Shown piece after piece: positions 16,212 to 25,401 of a stretch of DNA of 64,000 nt. This DNA is from a bacterium 336/3 (lineage in GTDB: Bacteria; Bacteroidota; Bacteroidia; Cytophagales; Thermonemataceae): NCBI GenBank assembly GCA_001281695.1, contig LJIE01000001.1, positions 3,495,521-3,559,520 on the forward strand. Reading direction: 5' to 3'. Positions within the stretch are counted from its first letter, which is position 1. The number at the start of each line of letters is the position of its first letter. The notes beneath the pieces are model-generated. The model was not told the origin of the DNA. It ran no database searches and saw nothing but the letters and a program-made list of their open reading frames with translations. A program made the translations under genes and the position numbers.

Positions 16212-18173
16212 CTAATGGGCAGGTTCTGTCCATTTCTTATCTTCTTTAATCAAATCAATTAGTTCATCTAAAGCTTTTTCTTCTGCTACAGTTTTCTTTA
16301 CAACCTCTTTACCTCTGTAAAGTGTTATTTTACCTTTTCCAGAACCCACATAACCATAATCAGCATCAGCCATTTCACCAGGTCCATTTACAATACAACC
16401 CATAATAGCAATTTTCACACCTTTTAAGTGGTCAGTACGTTTACGTATTTTAGCTGTAACTTCCTGTAAATCAAAAAGTGTACGACCACAACTTGGGCAA
16501 GAAATATACTCTGTTTTCGTAATACGTGTACGAGCAGCCTGTAAAATGCCAAAAGCCAAACTATTAGCATCTTTGATGAACATTTGTTTTGAAGACAACA
16601 TAATTCCATCTCCCAAACCATCTATCAAAAGCCCTCCAAAATCTGTAGATGCATCTATTTGTAGCGATTCCAAATCATCTGTTGTGTATTTTCTCCTAAT
16701 TATAAGAGGTAACTGTATCTTATTTTGAATAAGTTCAACTATCAGCCTACGCAAGGCAGGCATGGCATGTTCATTAGTTGTTTCCAATACCAATACCAAT
16801 GGATTAGTTTCTTCTTGCAGATTTTTCAATAATTTACCTCTCAAATCTGTTTGTTCTACTGGGAGAAGCAAGAAATTGAGTTTTTCAGAAAATTGATCAT
16901 AAGTCAGATATTCCATTTCTGAAAATAGTGGATAAGCTTCTTGTTTTTCTTCCACCCAAGTCTGATAATTTTGAATAGCCTTTAGTCCATTAGGAAACAT
17001 AAAAGGCACTTTTTTATCTCCTAAATACACAAAATCTGCCCCTAAGTCATTCATTGCCCATTTGTCGGTAGCAGGTAAATAGAAATGACCTATTTGTTTC
17101 AAATCTTCCATTTCGATATTCTGATAATCAGAGTAATCTGCAATAACTCTTGGAACATTTTTTCCTCCAAAATTGGAAATTTCTTTTGTTTCTAGGCGAG
17201 CATAACTAAAAGGATTGATTGGATAGTTTTCTGTTTGTATTTCAGAAATAGGCAAAGCCTTTTCTGCTCTCTGAATATACCGATTAACTAATTTTTTAGC
17301 AACAGGTATCTCATATTCAGGATCTTCGGTTAGTGAAACCCTGATTGTATCGCCTAGACCATCTTCAAGAAGTGTACCTATCCCCACTGCCGATTTTACA
17401 CGCCCATCTTCTCCGTCTCCTGCTTCTGTTACACCCAAATGTAATGGATAAGGCTTTAAGCCTTCTTCATCCAAACGTTGTACTAAAAGTCTGTAAGCCT
17501 GCACCATCACTTGTGGATTGCTGGACTTCATGGAAAGAACAATATTATAAAAATTTTCTTCTTCAGCTATTCTCAAAAATTCCAAAGCAGACTCCACCAT
17601 ACCCAAGGGATTATCTCCATAACGGCTCATAATTCTATCTGAAAGTGAACCATGATTTGTACCAATACGCATGGCTGTACCATATTCTTTACAGATTTTA
17701 ATCAGTGGAATAAATTTTTCTCTGATACGTTCTAACTCTGCCTGATACTCCGATTCTGTATAATCAATTACCTCAAAACGTTTTCTGTCTGCATAATTAC
17801 CAGGGTTGATACGTACTTTCTCTACTATTTTTGCGGCAAGTTCGGCTGCATTGGGTGTAAAGTGAATATCAGCTATCAAAGGTACTTTGAAACCTAATTT
17901 ATTCAGTTCATTTTTGATATTTTGTAAATTTTCAGCTTCTTTTACACTAGGTGCTGTGATACGAATATACTCTGAACCAGCCTCAATCAAACGAACACAT
18001 TCAGCTACTGTTTTGGCTGTATCCATTGTATCGGCTGTTGTCATAGATTGTACTCTAATTGGGTTTTCACCACCAAGGGGAATATCTCCAATTTTAACTT
18101 CTATGGTTTTTCTACGTTTGTACTCTGTAAGTGAAGGACAATATAATGTATTTGAAGGACTGATGACCTGCAT
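16212..18173 (-). CDS. ispG: (E)-4-hydroxy-3-methylbut-2-enyl-diphosphate synthase, long form
   Basis: 653 residues, clearly longer than the roughly 370-residue E. coli enzyme. A large insert lies between the TIM barrel (residues about 20-300) and the C-terminal iron-sulfur domain. This long form is known from Bacteroidetes, Chlamydiae and plants. The [4Fe-4S] ligands are visible as C559 and C562 (SCPSCGRT), C593 and E600 (MGCIVNGPGE), with spacing close to the E. coli ligands. The enzyme makes HMBPP from MEcPP in the non-mevalonate isoprenoid pathway, so this organism uses the MEP route. It is flanked by a VOC protein 49 bases upstream and the small membrane protein downstream. Confidence 0.96.
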   Translation of the reverse strand: MQVISPSNTLYCPSLTEYKRRKTIEVKIGDIPLGGENPIRVQSMTTADTMDTAKTVAECVRLIEAGSEYIRITAPSVKEAENLQNIKNELNKLGFKVPLIADIHFTPNAAELAAKIVEKVRINPGNYADRKRFEVIDYTESEYQAELERIREKFIPLIKICKEYGTAMRIGTNHGSLSDRIMSRYGDNPLGMVESALEFLRIAEEENFYNIVLSMKSSNPQVMVQAYRLLVQRLDEEGLKPYPLHLGVTEAGDGEDGRVKSAVGIGTLLEDGLGDTIRVSLTEDPEYEIPVAKKLVNRYIQRAEKALPISEIQTENYPINPFSYARLETKEISNFGGKNVPRVIADYSDYQNIEMEDLKQIGHFYLPATDKWAMNDLGADFVYLGDKKVPFMFPNGLKAIQNYQTWVEEKQEAYPLFSEMEYLTYDQFSEKLNFLLLPVEQTDLRGKLLKNLQEETNPLVLVLETTNEHAMPALRRLIVELIQNKIQLPLIIRRKYTTDDLESLQIDASTDFGGLLIDGLGDGIMLSSKQMFIKDANSLAFGILQAARTRITKTEYISCPSCGRTLFDLQEVTAKIRKRTDHLKGVKIAIMGCIVNGPGEMADADYGYVGSGKGKITLYRGKEVVKKTVAEEKALDELIDLIKEDKKWTEPAH

Positions 18174-18222
18174 AAAAAATGACTATTTTTCTTTTGATAA
18201 CTTCTTATTCTTTCAAAATGTT

Positions 18223-18609
18223 TCAATTTGCTTCTTTGATTCTCCAAGGAGGGTTTAATCTGTTTTCTCCTGCAAAATACAGAATAATTCTATTTTGATC
18301 TAAATCTGTCAGATATGCCTCTCGCCAAAGCCATGTTTTATCATTAGGCATTTCATCAAAAATGAAGCCTTTTTCTATAAGTTCTTCTACCTTTTTATCT
18401 AAACTTTCTATTTCAAAATATATCCAAATTCCTTTATTTTCTTCTATTTTATCATCCTGATGAAGTGAAAAAGTAGCATTCCCAACAGGACATACAAATC
18501 TGGCATAATGAGGTAAAGCTTTAACTATTAGTTCTAAGCCTAATCTCTGATAAAATTCAATAGATTTTTCTACATCTTTTACAGAAATCGTAACCTGATT
18601 CAAATTCAT
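18223..18609 (-). CDS. VOC family (glyoxalase/bleomycin-resistance fold) protein
   Basis: 128 residues with the paired beta-alpha-beta-beta-beta modules of the vicinal oxygen chelate fold: NQVTISVKDVEKSIEFYQRL at the start and WREAYLTDLDQNRIILYFAG at the end. Metal or substrate specificity cannot be read from this. Its ATG overlaps the stop of the upstream T9SS gene by one base (TAATG arrangement), so translation is coupled to that gene. Confidence 0.85.
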   Translation of the reverse strand: MNLNQVTISVKDVEKSIEFYQRLGLELIVKALPHYARFVCPVGNATFSLHQDDKIEENKGIWIYFEIESLDKKVEELIEKGFIFDEMPNDKTWLWREAYLTDLDQNRIILYFAGENRLNPPWRIKEAN

Positions 18610-20663
18610 TATTTTAGAAGATTAATAATCCCTTTATATAATTTTTGGTTAGAATATTTTATTTGATAATAATATACTCCACTAGTTTGCTTATCACCAT
18701 TCCAAACAAAATTTCGATCAGAACTACCAAAAATTTCTTTGCCCCAACGATTGTAGATACTAATTTTCTCAAACTTAAACAAACAATTATCCAAAGGTAA
18801 GTTTGGATTTTGAACTCCGTTGGGCTGTTTTGGTGGAGTTGGTTCTAAATTAGAAAGTACAAATACATCATTGATACCATCTCCGTTGGGTGTAAATGTA
18901 TTGGGTGGCAGAAATTCATCAAAATGAGCGTATGTATCTTTCAATAAAAATTTCACTTTTATTGTATCAGAGGCTGTAAAACAGCCACTGTTGGGCTTTC
19001 TTTTACCAATAAAATTAATAATAAGTGTATCGTTTTGTCCATTTGAGCGTATCAAATCGCAATCAGGTTTCCAAATAAAAGTAGCTCTCGTATTGATAAT
19101 ATCTTTTCTACCTCCTGTAAACTCCATTCCATAATCTTTCAAATTGAAATTGGTTGTAGTAGCTATAATTTCTAATGAATCTCTTGAACGAGGTTCTATA
19201 GATTGGGCAAGAAAATTAATATTGATAGAGTCTTTTGGATTTACAATAACCAGCGAATTATTTTGGATTCCAGCAGGAAATGAGGCTGTAATACTTAATC
19301 GAGGTGGTAAATTTGATGACCTTGCTTTAAACCTAATTTTCACATTTAAATTGACTATACCTTCATTAGGACATTGTTGATTAGAAGCCCTTAATCTGAA
19401 TTCATATATCTTGTTATTTTCTAAGCATTCAGGTAATCGAAGTTTTGTTTTTGCCAAACCACTTGCATCGGGTTCTGATGTACCTGGGGCAAGAGTTATT
19501 CGATTAGGTGCATTATTAGCAAAATTTTGAGGTGTTAGGATAAATAAAACTGGTTTGGGTCTGTAAATATCAGGTTGAATAACTCCTTCTACATCAACAG
19601 ATATGCCATTTTCAGGATAGTTATTAGCATCAATTTCTAAAATGGTATTTTCTTGATAATAAGTATTGGAGCTTTGAGGTAAAAGTATTCTTACAATAGG
19701 TGTATTTATTACAGACTGACAAGCATCTACAAACAATTGAATATCTCTTCGTACTTCTCCAATTTTGATACCTCCTCTGTATTCTTCACATTTGACTACA
19801 AAAGAATAAACACCTTTTTGAGCAGGGTTTACGGTCAACTCTCCTGTGAGACTATTGATACTCAATGGTAAACTTACATTACTCGGTATGGCATTGGTGG
19901 CTGAATATCCTGTACCCCAATTGACTAATGGTAGTGGATAGGGATATGTGTTGGGCAATGGGGGTGGTAAAGAGCTTGGTCTTGGATTTCTGGTAATAGC
20001 AAGAGCATCATATAAATCTACCAAACTATATACTAATACATCGCCATCTGCATCTGTTGCCGAAAAATCAAGATTAGAAGTTTGTCCATTACACATATAT
20101 AAGCTGGTAATAGGCGTAAAAACAGGATTTGAATTAATAAAAGATACACTTCCTGTAAAAACTCTTGGAATTTCAGCATATAAACTGATACCCAAACGTC
20201 CTGATATGTTGGTAGCTACACCTGTATTTCTTGTATAATCCTGAAAAATAGCATAATACCCTTGAGTATCTGAAAAATTAGCATTGCTCAAAGTTACATT
20301 CGCCTGATAAACTATTCTTTCTAAACCATTATATTTGATGGATTGGTCTCTACAAATATTAGCAGGAAGTGTAATAATACTTGAGCTTACTCGAGGTAAA
20401 CTAACATTTAAGACCCTGATGTTATTCAGCTTTCTGTATATGCTTACATTAGCTGCATTGGGTGGAGATGGATCTACAGGAATAGGTGAACTGGATGGAG
20501 GAGCTTGATAGTTAAGTGCATCATAATAATAAATTACTTGTATTCTGTATGTATTACCTGATACATGGGTAATATAGAGTTCTCCTCCTCCAATATGATT
20601 AAGAGCTTTAGATATATTTCCTAAGCACAAACACAAAATCAGTATAAACCACTTCTTATTCAT
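18609..20663 (-). CDS. Secreted gliding-motility-type protein with T9SS type B sorting domain
   Basis: 684 residues. A signal peptide (WFILILCLCLGNISKAL) is followed by an extracellular beta-rich region beginning NHIGGGELYITHVSGNTYRI, a start common to large Bacteroidetes surface proteins. Residues about 595-684 form the gliding-motility C-terminal domain: FTPNGDGINDVF, ISIYNRWGKEIF, FVWNGDKQTSGVYYYQI. This domain directs export through the type IX secretion system and attachment to the surface. The function of the main part is unknown. It is followed by the VOC gene with a one-base overlap, an unusual companion for a cell-surface protein. Confidence 0.88.
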   Translation of the reverse strand: MNKKWFILILCLCLGNISKALNHIGGGELYITHVSGNTYRIQVIYYYDALNYQAPPSSSPIPVDPSPPNAANVSIYRKLNNIRVLNVSLPRVSSSIITLPANICRDQSIKYNGLERIVYQANVTLSNANFSDTQGYYAIFQDYTRNTGVATNISGRLGISLYAEIPRVFTGSVSFINSNPVFTPITSLYMCNGQTSNLDFSATDADGDVLVYSLVDLYDALAITRNPRPSSLPPPLPNTYPYPLPLVNWGTGYSATNAIPSNVSLPLSINSLTGELTVNPAQKGVYSFVVKCEEYRGGIKIGEVRRDIQLFVDACQSVINTPIVRILLPQSSNTYYQENTILEIDANNYPENGISVDVEGVIQPDIYRPKPVLFILTPQNFANNAPNRITLAPGTSEPDASGLAKTKLRLPECLENNKIYEFRLRASNQQCPNEGIVNLNVKIRFKARSSNLPPRLSITASFPAGIQNNSLVIVNPKDSININFLAQSIEPRSRDSLEIIATTTNFNLKDYGMEFTGGRKDIINTRATFIWKPDCDLIRSNGQNDTLIINFIGKRKPNSGCFTASDTIKVKFLLKDTYAHFDEFLPPNTFTPNGDGINDVFVLSNLEPTPPKQPNGVQNPNLPLDNCLFKFEKISIYNRWGKEIFGSSDRNFVWNGDKQTSGVYYYQIKYSNQKLYKGIINLLK

Positions 20664-20679
20664 AATTGAGTATTTAAAG

Positions 20680-21426
20680 TTACATATATTCCTGAACTGT
20701 TTTAGCTATTTTTTCTACAAGTAAAAAGTCTTTTTCAATAGCATTACCTACCACAATCACATCAGCCCCTGCCCTTAATGCAGATAACGCTTTTTCTGAG
20801 CTATTAATTCCACCTCCTACAATTAGTGGCACTTCAATGGATTTACTTACAGCTTGTATCATTTGCGGACTAATAGGCTTTTCTGCTCCACTCCCACCGT
20901 CCATATAAATCAATTTTAATCCAAGCATTTCCCCTGCCATCGCAATACAAGCTGCAACGGTTGGTTTGTCATAAGGAATAGGCGTTGTATTGCTAATAAA
21001 AGATACTGTGGTTTGTCTGCCTGTATCCACAAGCATATAACCCGTAGGTAATATTTCTAAACTACTTTTTTTGAGAATAGGGGCAGCTAAAATATGTTGC
21101 CCAATGAGAAAATCAGGATTCCGCCCCGAAATTAACGAAAGAAAAAGTATTGCATCAGCCTCAGAATCAATGTGTAGACTACTTCCAGGAAAGAGAATAA
21201 CAGGAATTTCTGTATGTGCTTTTGCTATTTCTACTACCATCCCCAAATTGTTACCTGTAATCAAACTCCCCCCCACAAAAAGAAAATCTACACTTGCTTG
21301 TTTAGCCAAGTGTATGAGTTCTAAGCATTGTACTTCATCTATATTGTCGGGGTCTATGAGTAAAGCAAAAGACTTTTTTTGTTGTTTTTTAAAGTCTTCT
21401 AATTTACTGAGTATCTTCTTGGTCAT
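20680..21426 (-). CDS. Geranylgeranylglyceryl phosphate synthase family protein (Bacteroidetes type)
   Basis: About 248 residues from the ATG at 21426. A longer reading to 21498 lies inside the upstream gene and is unlikely. TIM-barrel features of the GGGPS/PcrB family are ALLIDPDN at the N-terminus, FVGGSLITGNN, ILFPGSS, YMDGGSGAEKPIS and the phosphate-binding IVGGGINSSEKA with DVIVVGNAIE. The family couples a polyprenyl diphosphate to sn-glycerol-1-phosphate, the first step of archaeal ether lipids. Bacteroidetes members such as that of Flavobacterium are known to be active enzymes, but the physiological end product in these bacteria is unclear. The start overlaps the end of the upstream membrane protein gene by 23 bases. 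Confidence 0.9.
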   Translation of the reverse strand: MTKKILSKLEDFKKQQKKSFALLIDPDNIDEVQCLELIHLAKQASVDFLFVGGSLITGNNLGMVVEIAKAHTEIPVILFPGSSLHIDSEADAILFLSLISGRNPDFLIGQHILAAPILKKSSLEILPTGYMLVDTGRQTTVSFISNTTPIPYDKPTVAACIAMAGEMLGLKLIYMDGGSGAEKPISPQMIQAVSKSIEVPLIVGGGINSSEKALSALRAGADVIVVGNAIEKDFLLVEKIAKTVQEYM

Positions 21427-21817
21427 CTTCTTCCAAATTTTCGGCTTCTTGGGTAAAATATAGTTTTTGTAATAATTCGTATATTTTTTGTTTAGCAATA
21501 CCTAATAAGAAAACAGCCATTTCTTTTTTTATCATTTCTACAATATCCAAATTAGGCTCTTTGTAGGCTATTTTGGTATCATTTTCTTGTGTTTCAGTGT
21601 TTTTTTGTGTATTATCTACAAAATGCTCTAATTTCACTGGATAATTGAGAAGTTTTTTCACAATGAGATAAGTTCCTACTCCAACAGCCAATAGGGTTGC
21701 TCCAGTTTTTACCTTATGCCAAATATCTTCTTGTAAATGCTCTACCTCTTCTACGATAGATGCCTCAAGTACTTTCGCTTCTTCTAATAATTCCTTTTTT
21801 TTATTTATTTCAGACAT
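21404..21817 (-). CDS. Hypothetical membrane protein
   Basis: 137 residues. An N-terminal charged helix (residues 1-35, ELLEEAKVLEASIVEEVEHL) is followed by a short membrane segment (about 38-56, GATLLAVGVGTYLIVKKLL). A polar linker and a second hydrophobic helix near residues 95-118 come next, and the tail is very acidic (EENLEEDD-type). I do not recognise a family. Position 33 bases downstream of a holin-X-like envelope protein and overlapping the GGGPS start suggests a small envelope operon. Confidence 0.55.
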   Translation of the reverse strand: MSEINKKKELLEEAKVLEASIVEEVEHLQEDIWHKVKTGATLLAVGVGTYLIVKKLLNYPVKLEHFVDNTQKNTETQENDTKIAYKEPNLDIVEMIKKEMAVFLLGIAKQKIYELLQKLYFTQEAENLEEDDQEDTQ

Positions 21818-21850
21818 ATAACAACGCTTAAACTGCCTATAAAATTTTCC

Positions 21851-22174
21851 TTATTCTTTATTTTGTGAAAAATATTGGTTGATTCGATTAGTAAGCTTTT
21901 TTCTAACCAAGGAACTCAACGATATTATCAAAGATATAAAAAACACCAAGCCTATGATAATGAAGCCCATGTATTTGCTCTCCAACAAATGATTGAGATA
22001 AAAAGCTAATGCAAAACAAAAGAATAATAATGCAGCAGATCCAAAAAACAACCATAAAAAGCCCATCAAAGCCTTCACAAACAGCTTTTGAGCTTGTTCT
22101 TGCAAATCTACTTTAAATATCTCTAAACGCAACTCCAAGTACTTGCGAAATAAATCACTCAAACGTTCTAACAT
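21851..22174 (-). CDS. Phage holin superfamily-like (YqjE/DUF1469-type) membrane protein
   Basis: 107 residues: an amphipathic N-terminal helix (RKYLELRLEIFKVDLQEQAQ), two closely spaced membrane helices (about 37-58 and 70-90) and a short basic tail. This is the layout of the chromosomal Holin_X/YqjE family, which is found in many bacteria without a lytic role. It heads a minus-strand group with the 137-residue membrane protein and GGGPS. No phage genes are nearby, so the name is only a family label. Confidence 0.7.
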   Translation of the reverse strand: MLERLSDLFRKYLELRLEIFKVDLQEQAQKLFVKALMGFLWLFFGSAALLFFCFALAFYLNHLLESKYMGFIIIGLVFFISLIISLSSLVRKKLTNRINQYFSQNKE

Positions 22175-22332
22175 CTCTATATTAATATCAAAATATAAAA
22201 CTTTAGTGGTAAAATTAGCCTACCTAAACCAAATCACAAAAAAAAACATAGGAAACTACAAAAAAAAAATAGATTTTTGCGAATATATTTAGAATTAGTC
22301 TATTTAAAATTAATATAATCTGCTATTGAGCT

Positions 22333-24759
22333 ATGTTACCTCGTTTTTGGTTCATTTTATTTTTGTGTTCACATTTTACTTTTGCTCAAAATACATTGAA
22401 AGGAAAAATCTTTGATTCTCAGAATAAACCCATACAAGAAGCTACGATTTTACTAAAAAACACAAAAATTTCTACATACTCAGATACCCAAGGTTCTTTT
22501 GCAATAAACAATGTCCCACAAGGAACTTATCAATTGGTTTGTTATGCTTTTGGAAAGGATATTTACACTCAAAATATCCTCATCAATACTGAAAAAACAG
22601 AAATAACTATCCAGCTCATCGATTTAGGAGAAGAGATTGATGCTATTACGGTACAAGCAGATAGAGACCAAACCTTTGGACTTTCTAGAATGAAAGCCGT
22701 TGAAAATTTTGGGATTTACGAAGGAAAAAAAACAGAAGTCATTGATTTAAAAAACATTACAGCAAATCTTGCAACCAATAACCCTCGTCAGGTTTATGCA
22801 AAAATCACAGGGCTAAACATTTGGGAAAGTGATGGAGCAGGTTTGCAGTTGGGTATTGGTGGTAGAGGCTTGAGTCCTAACAGAACTGCCAATTTCAATG
22901 TTCGCCAAAATGGTTATGATATATCCGCAGATGCTTTGGGCTATCCAGAAAGCTACTATACCCCTCCTACCGAAGCCCTTGAACGTATAGAAATCATCAG
23001 AGGAGCCGCCTCTTTGCAATATGGAACTCAGTTTGGTGGTATGGTCAATTTTCGTTTCAGAAAAGGGGCTAAGGATAAAAAAATAGAACTTACGACAAGA
23101 CAAAGCATAGGTTCTTGGGGCTTTTTCAATTCCTTTAATAGCATTGGTGGAACTGTTGCCAAAGGTAAGCTCAATTATTACGCTTATGCTCAATACAAAA
23201 GAGGTGATGGTTACCGCCCCAATTCAAATTTTGACTACTATAATATTTATGCTTCAGCTAATTATCAAGTTTCTTCTAAATTGCTCCTGAATTTGGACGT
23301 TACCAAAATGAGTTATTTAGCCAAACAAGCAGGTGGACTGACAGATAAAGGTTTTTCAGAAAATCCACGTGCTTCTGTACGTAATAGAAACTGGTTTTAT
23401 GTAGATTGGAATTTGTTTTCGCTCAATGCCACTTACGAAATCAGTACTCAAACACAAATCAATGTCAGAAACTTTGCTTTGATAGCTCAAAGACAATCTT
23501 TAGGAAATTTGGAACGCATCAATGTAGTTGATTTTGGAGGGAATAGAACACTTATACAAGGCGTTTTTCAGAATTTTGGTAATGAAACTCGTTTATTACA
23601 TAAATACAATTTAGGAAAACAGCGTCAAACGTTTTTAATAGGTACAAGAGTTTATTACGGTTTTTCTACTGCTAAACAGGGTGATGCAGACAATGGAAGT
23701 AATGCAAATTTTGAGTTTTTAAATGCAGATAATCTTGAAAACTCCGATTATCGTTTTCCTAACAAAAATTATAGCCTGTTTATGGAAAACATTTTTAATC
23801 TTTCTGACAAATGGAGCATTACTCCTGGGTTTCGTTTAGAAAGCATTGTTACACGCTCCGAAGGGTACTATAAAACAAGGGTTTTTGATGGTGCTGGCAA
23901 TTTAGTTTCAGAAACCAAAACAACTGAAGATTTAGATAGAAAAAGGGCTTTCCCTATTTTTGGAGTAGGTGTAAGCTACAAAATGAATAGCTATTTGGAA
24001 GCATACGGCAATTTCTCTCAAAATTATAGAGCTATCAATTTTACAGATTTAAGAATCATTAATCCAAATTTTATAGTAGATAAAAATATACAAGATGAAA
24101 CAGGTTATACAGCAGATTTAGGCTTAAGAGGTAGTATAGACAACATTTTCAACTTTGAAGCAACAGCTTTTTATCTCAAATACAATGGTAGAATTGGGCA
24201 AGTTTTAAGAGCAGATTTGCCTCCTTTGTTTATAGATTACCGTTTCAGAGGTAATATTTCGGATGCTCGTAATATAGGTGTAGAGCTTTTTGGTGAATTG
24301 AATATTCAAAAATTATGGAAAAAAGATAATTCTGATAAAAACACTTATTGGACAGTATTTACAAACTTTGCTTTTGTAGATGCCCGATATATCAATACAC
24401 AAGACAATAGCATTAAGAATAAAAAAGTAGAAATGGTGCCTCCCATCATGCTCCGAGCAGGCACTACTTATAAATATGCTGGTTTTTCTTCTACTTTACA
24501 GTTCGCTTATACTCATGAACATTTCTCGGATGCCACCAACGCAATTCGTACTTCTACAGCCGTTGAAGGTATTATTCCAAGTTACAAAGTGATGGATTTT
24601 TCTGTAAGTTACACTTATAAAAAGCTTACTTTTGAAGGAAGTATCAACAATCTTCTCAACGAATCTTATTTTACTCGTCGAGCTGAAAGCTATCCAGGTC
24701 CAGGTATTATTCCTGCTGATGGAAGAAGTTTCTACCTCACAGTTCAAGCAAAACTATAA
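22333..24759 (+). CDS. TonB-dependent receptor, FecA-like
   Basis: 808 residues. A signal peptide (FWFILFLCSHFTFAQ) leads into a carboxypeptidase-like regulatory domain of about residues 20-105 (LKGKIFDSQNKPIQEATILL ... TYSDTQGSFAINNVPQGTY). A plug domain of about 135-235 (AKITGLNIWESDGAGLQLGI, RGLSPNRTANFNVRQNG, ALERIEIIRGAASLQYGTQF) and a beta barrel ending in FYLTVQAKL follow. The plug resembles ferric citrate receptors. Substrate uptake across the outer membrane is TonB-driven; the actual ligand is inferred only from similarity. No FecIR regulator accompanies it. The gap to the next gene holds a good promoter, so it is probably monocistronic. Confidence 0.88.
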   Translation: MLPRFWFILFLCSHFTFAQNTLKGKIFDSQNKPIQEATILLKNTKISTYSDTQGSFAINNVPQGTYQLVCYAFGKDIYTQNILINTEKTEITIQLIDLGEEIDAITVQADRDQTFGLSRMKAVENFGIYEGKKTEVIDLKNITANLATNNPRQVYAKITGLNIWESDGAGLQLGIGGRGLSPNRTANFNVRQNGYDISADALGYPESYYTPPTEALERIEIIRGAASLQYGTQFGGMVNFRFRKGAKDKKIELTTRQSIGSWGFFNSFNSIGGTVAKGKLNYYAYAQYKRGDGYRPNSNFDYYNIYASANYQVSSKLLLNLDVTKMSYLAKQAGGLTDKGFSENPRASVRNRNWFYVDWNLFSLNATYEISTQTQINVRNFALIAQRQSLGNLERINVVDFGGNRTLIQGVFQNFGNETRLLHKYNLGKQRQTFLIGTRVYYGFSTAKQGDADNGSNANFEFLNADNLENSDYRFPNKNYSLFMENIFNLSDKWSITPGFRLESIVTRSEGYYKTRVFDGAGNLVSETKTTEDLDRKRAFPIFGVGVSYKMNSYLEAYGNFSQNYRAINFTDLRIINPNFIVDKNIQDETGYTADLGLRGSIDNIFNFEATAFYLKYNGRIGQVLRADLPPLFIDYRFRGNISDARNIGVELFGELNIQKLWKKDNSDKNTYWTVFTNFAFVDARYINTQDNSIKNKKVEMVPPIMLRAGTTYKYAGFSSTLQFAYTHEHFSDATNAIRTSTAVEGIIPSYKVMDFSVSYTYKKLTFEGSINNLLNESYFTRRAESYPGPGIIPADGRSFYLTVQAKL

Positions 24760-24818
24760 TTTGAAGTGTTTTTTATAAAAAAATATGTACTTTTTTTCTG
24801 TTGGTATTAAATTTGTTC

Positions 24819-24826
24819 TACCTTTG
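24819..24826 (+). promoter_or_regulatory. Promoter (-7 element) for the small secreted protein and possibly dabAB
   Basis: TACCTTTG matches the TAnnTTTG consensus exactly, 29 bases before the ATG at 24856. The -33 region (around 24795-24803) has TTTCTGTTGG, a partial match. No terminator is visible between this gene and dabA, so it may drive the whole locus. Confidence 0.55.
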
Positions 24827-24855
24827 CATACGTTATTTTTAGTAAAAAAGCGTCC

Positions 24856-25275
24856 ATGCTTGTAGAAAAATTACATCTTACCCAAAAAAAGTCAAGACAA
24901 ATATTTTGCCTCTTTTTGGCTTTTTTTATGTTTTTTCTGCAAGGAAGTGCCAATATTCAGACACTCAGTTTTCTTTCTGAAAAAACTGCCGAAACAGAAA
25001 AAGAAGAAAATAGAACTGAAAAAGAAAGTGAAGATGATGCGGAAAGTGAACAAACCTCTATAGGTAAATCAAAAAAAGCAAAAAAGATAATACCTCTACA
25101 TTTTAGTTTTTTACTTTTCCAATACAAAAAATCCTCTTATTTACCATTACCACAAATTTATTTCAACAACGACTGGACTATAAAGAAAAGTCTTTGTTTT
25201 AATCCTTATACACCTTCTCTTTTTGCTACACCTCGTTATGTAGCTTTTCATACTCTTATTTTCTACGAGAGCTAA
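24856..25275 (+). CDS. Small hypothetical protein with signal-anchor and acidic linker
   Basis: 139 residues, not recognised. A hydrophobic N-terminal segment (about residues 15-33, IFCLFLAFFMFFLQGSA) is followed by a strongly charged Glu/Lys linker (residues 45-80) and a C-terminal part rich in aromatic residues (LHFSFLLFQYKKSSYLPLPQ ... TPRYVAFHTLIFYES). A near-consensus promoter precedes it and codon use is like its neighbours, so it is probably real. It lies 126 bases upstream of dabA and could be an accessory of the carbon-uptake locus, but nothing in the sequence proves this. Confidence 0.5.
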   Translation: MLVEKLHLTQKKSRQIFCLFLAFFMFFLQGSANIQTLSFLSEKTAETEKEENRTEKESEDDAESEQTSIGKSKKAKKIIPLHFSFLLFQYKKSSYLPLPQIYFNNDWTIKKSLCFNPYTPSLFATPRYVAFHTLIFYES

Positions 25276-25401
25276 AATAAATATTTAGTACACAAAAATT
25301 ATCTTTATAGATTATAAAATCTGTAAAAAAATATACAATATCCAATTGGGAAGCTAATTGATTGTAATTGTATTTGTACACTCTTTATTTATTTTTATTT
25401 T

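Noticed and set aside
21427-21498. N-terminal extension of GGGP synthase into the upstream gene
   Set aside because: The extension (NKKYTNYYKNYILPKKPK) is Lys/Tyr-rich, unlike the family, and overlaps coding sequence; the ATG at 21426 fits better.
21851-22174. Prophage remnant because of the holin-like protein
   Set aside because: No other phage gene is present, and this family is common as a chromosomal envelope protein.
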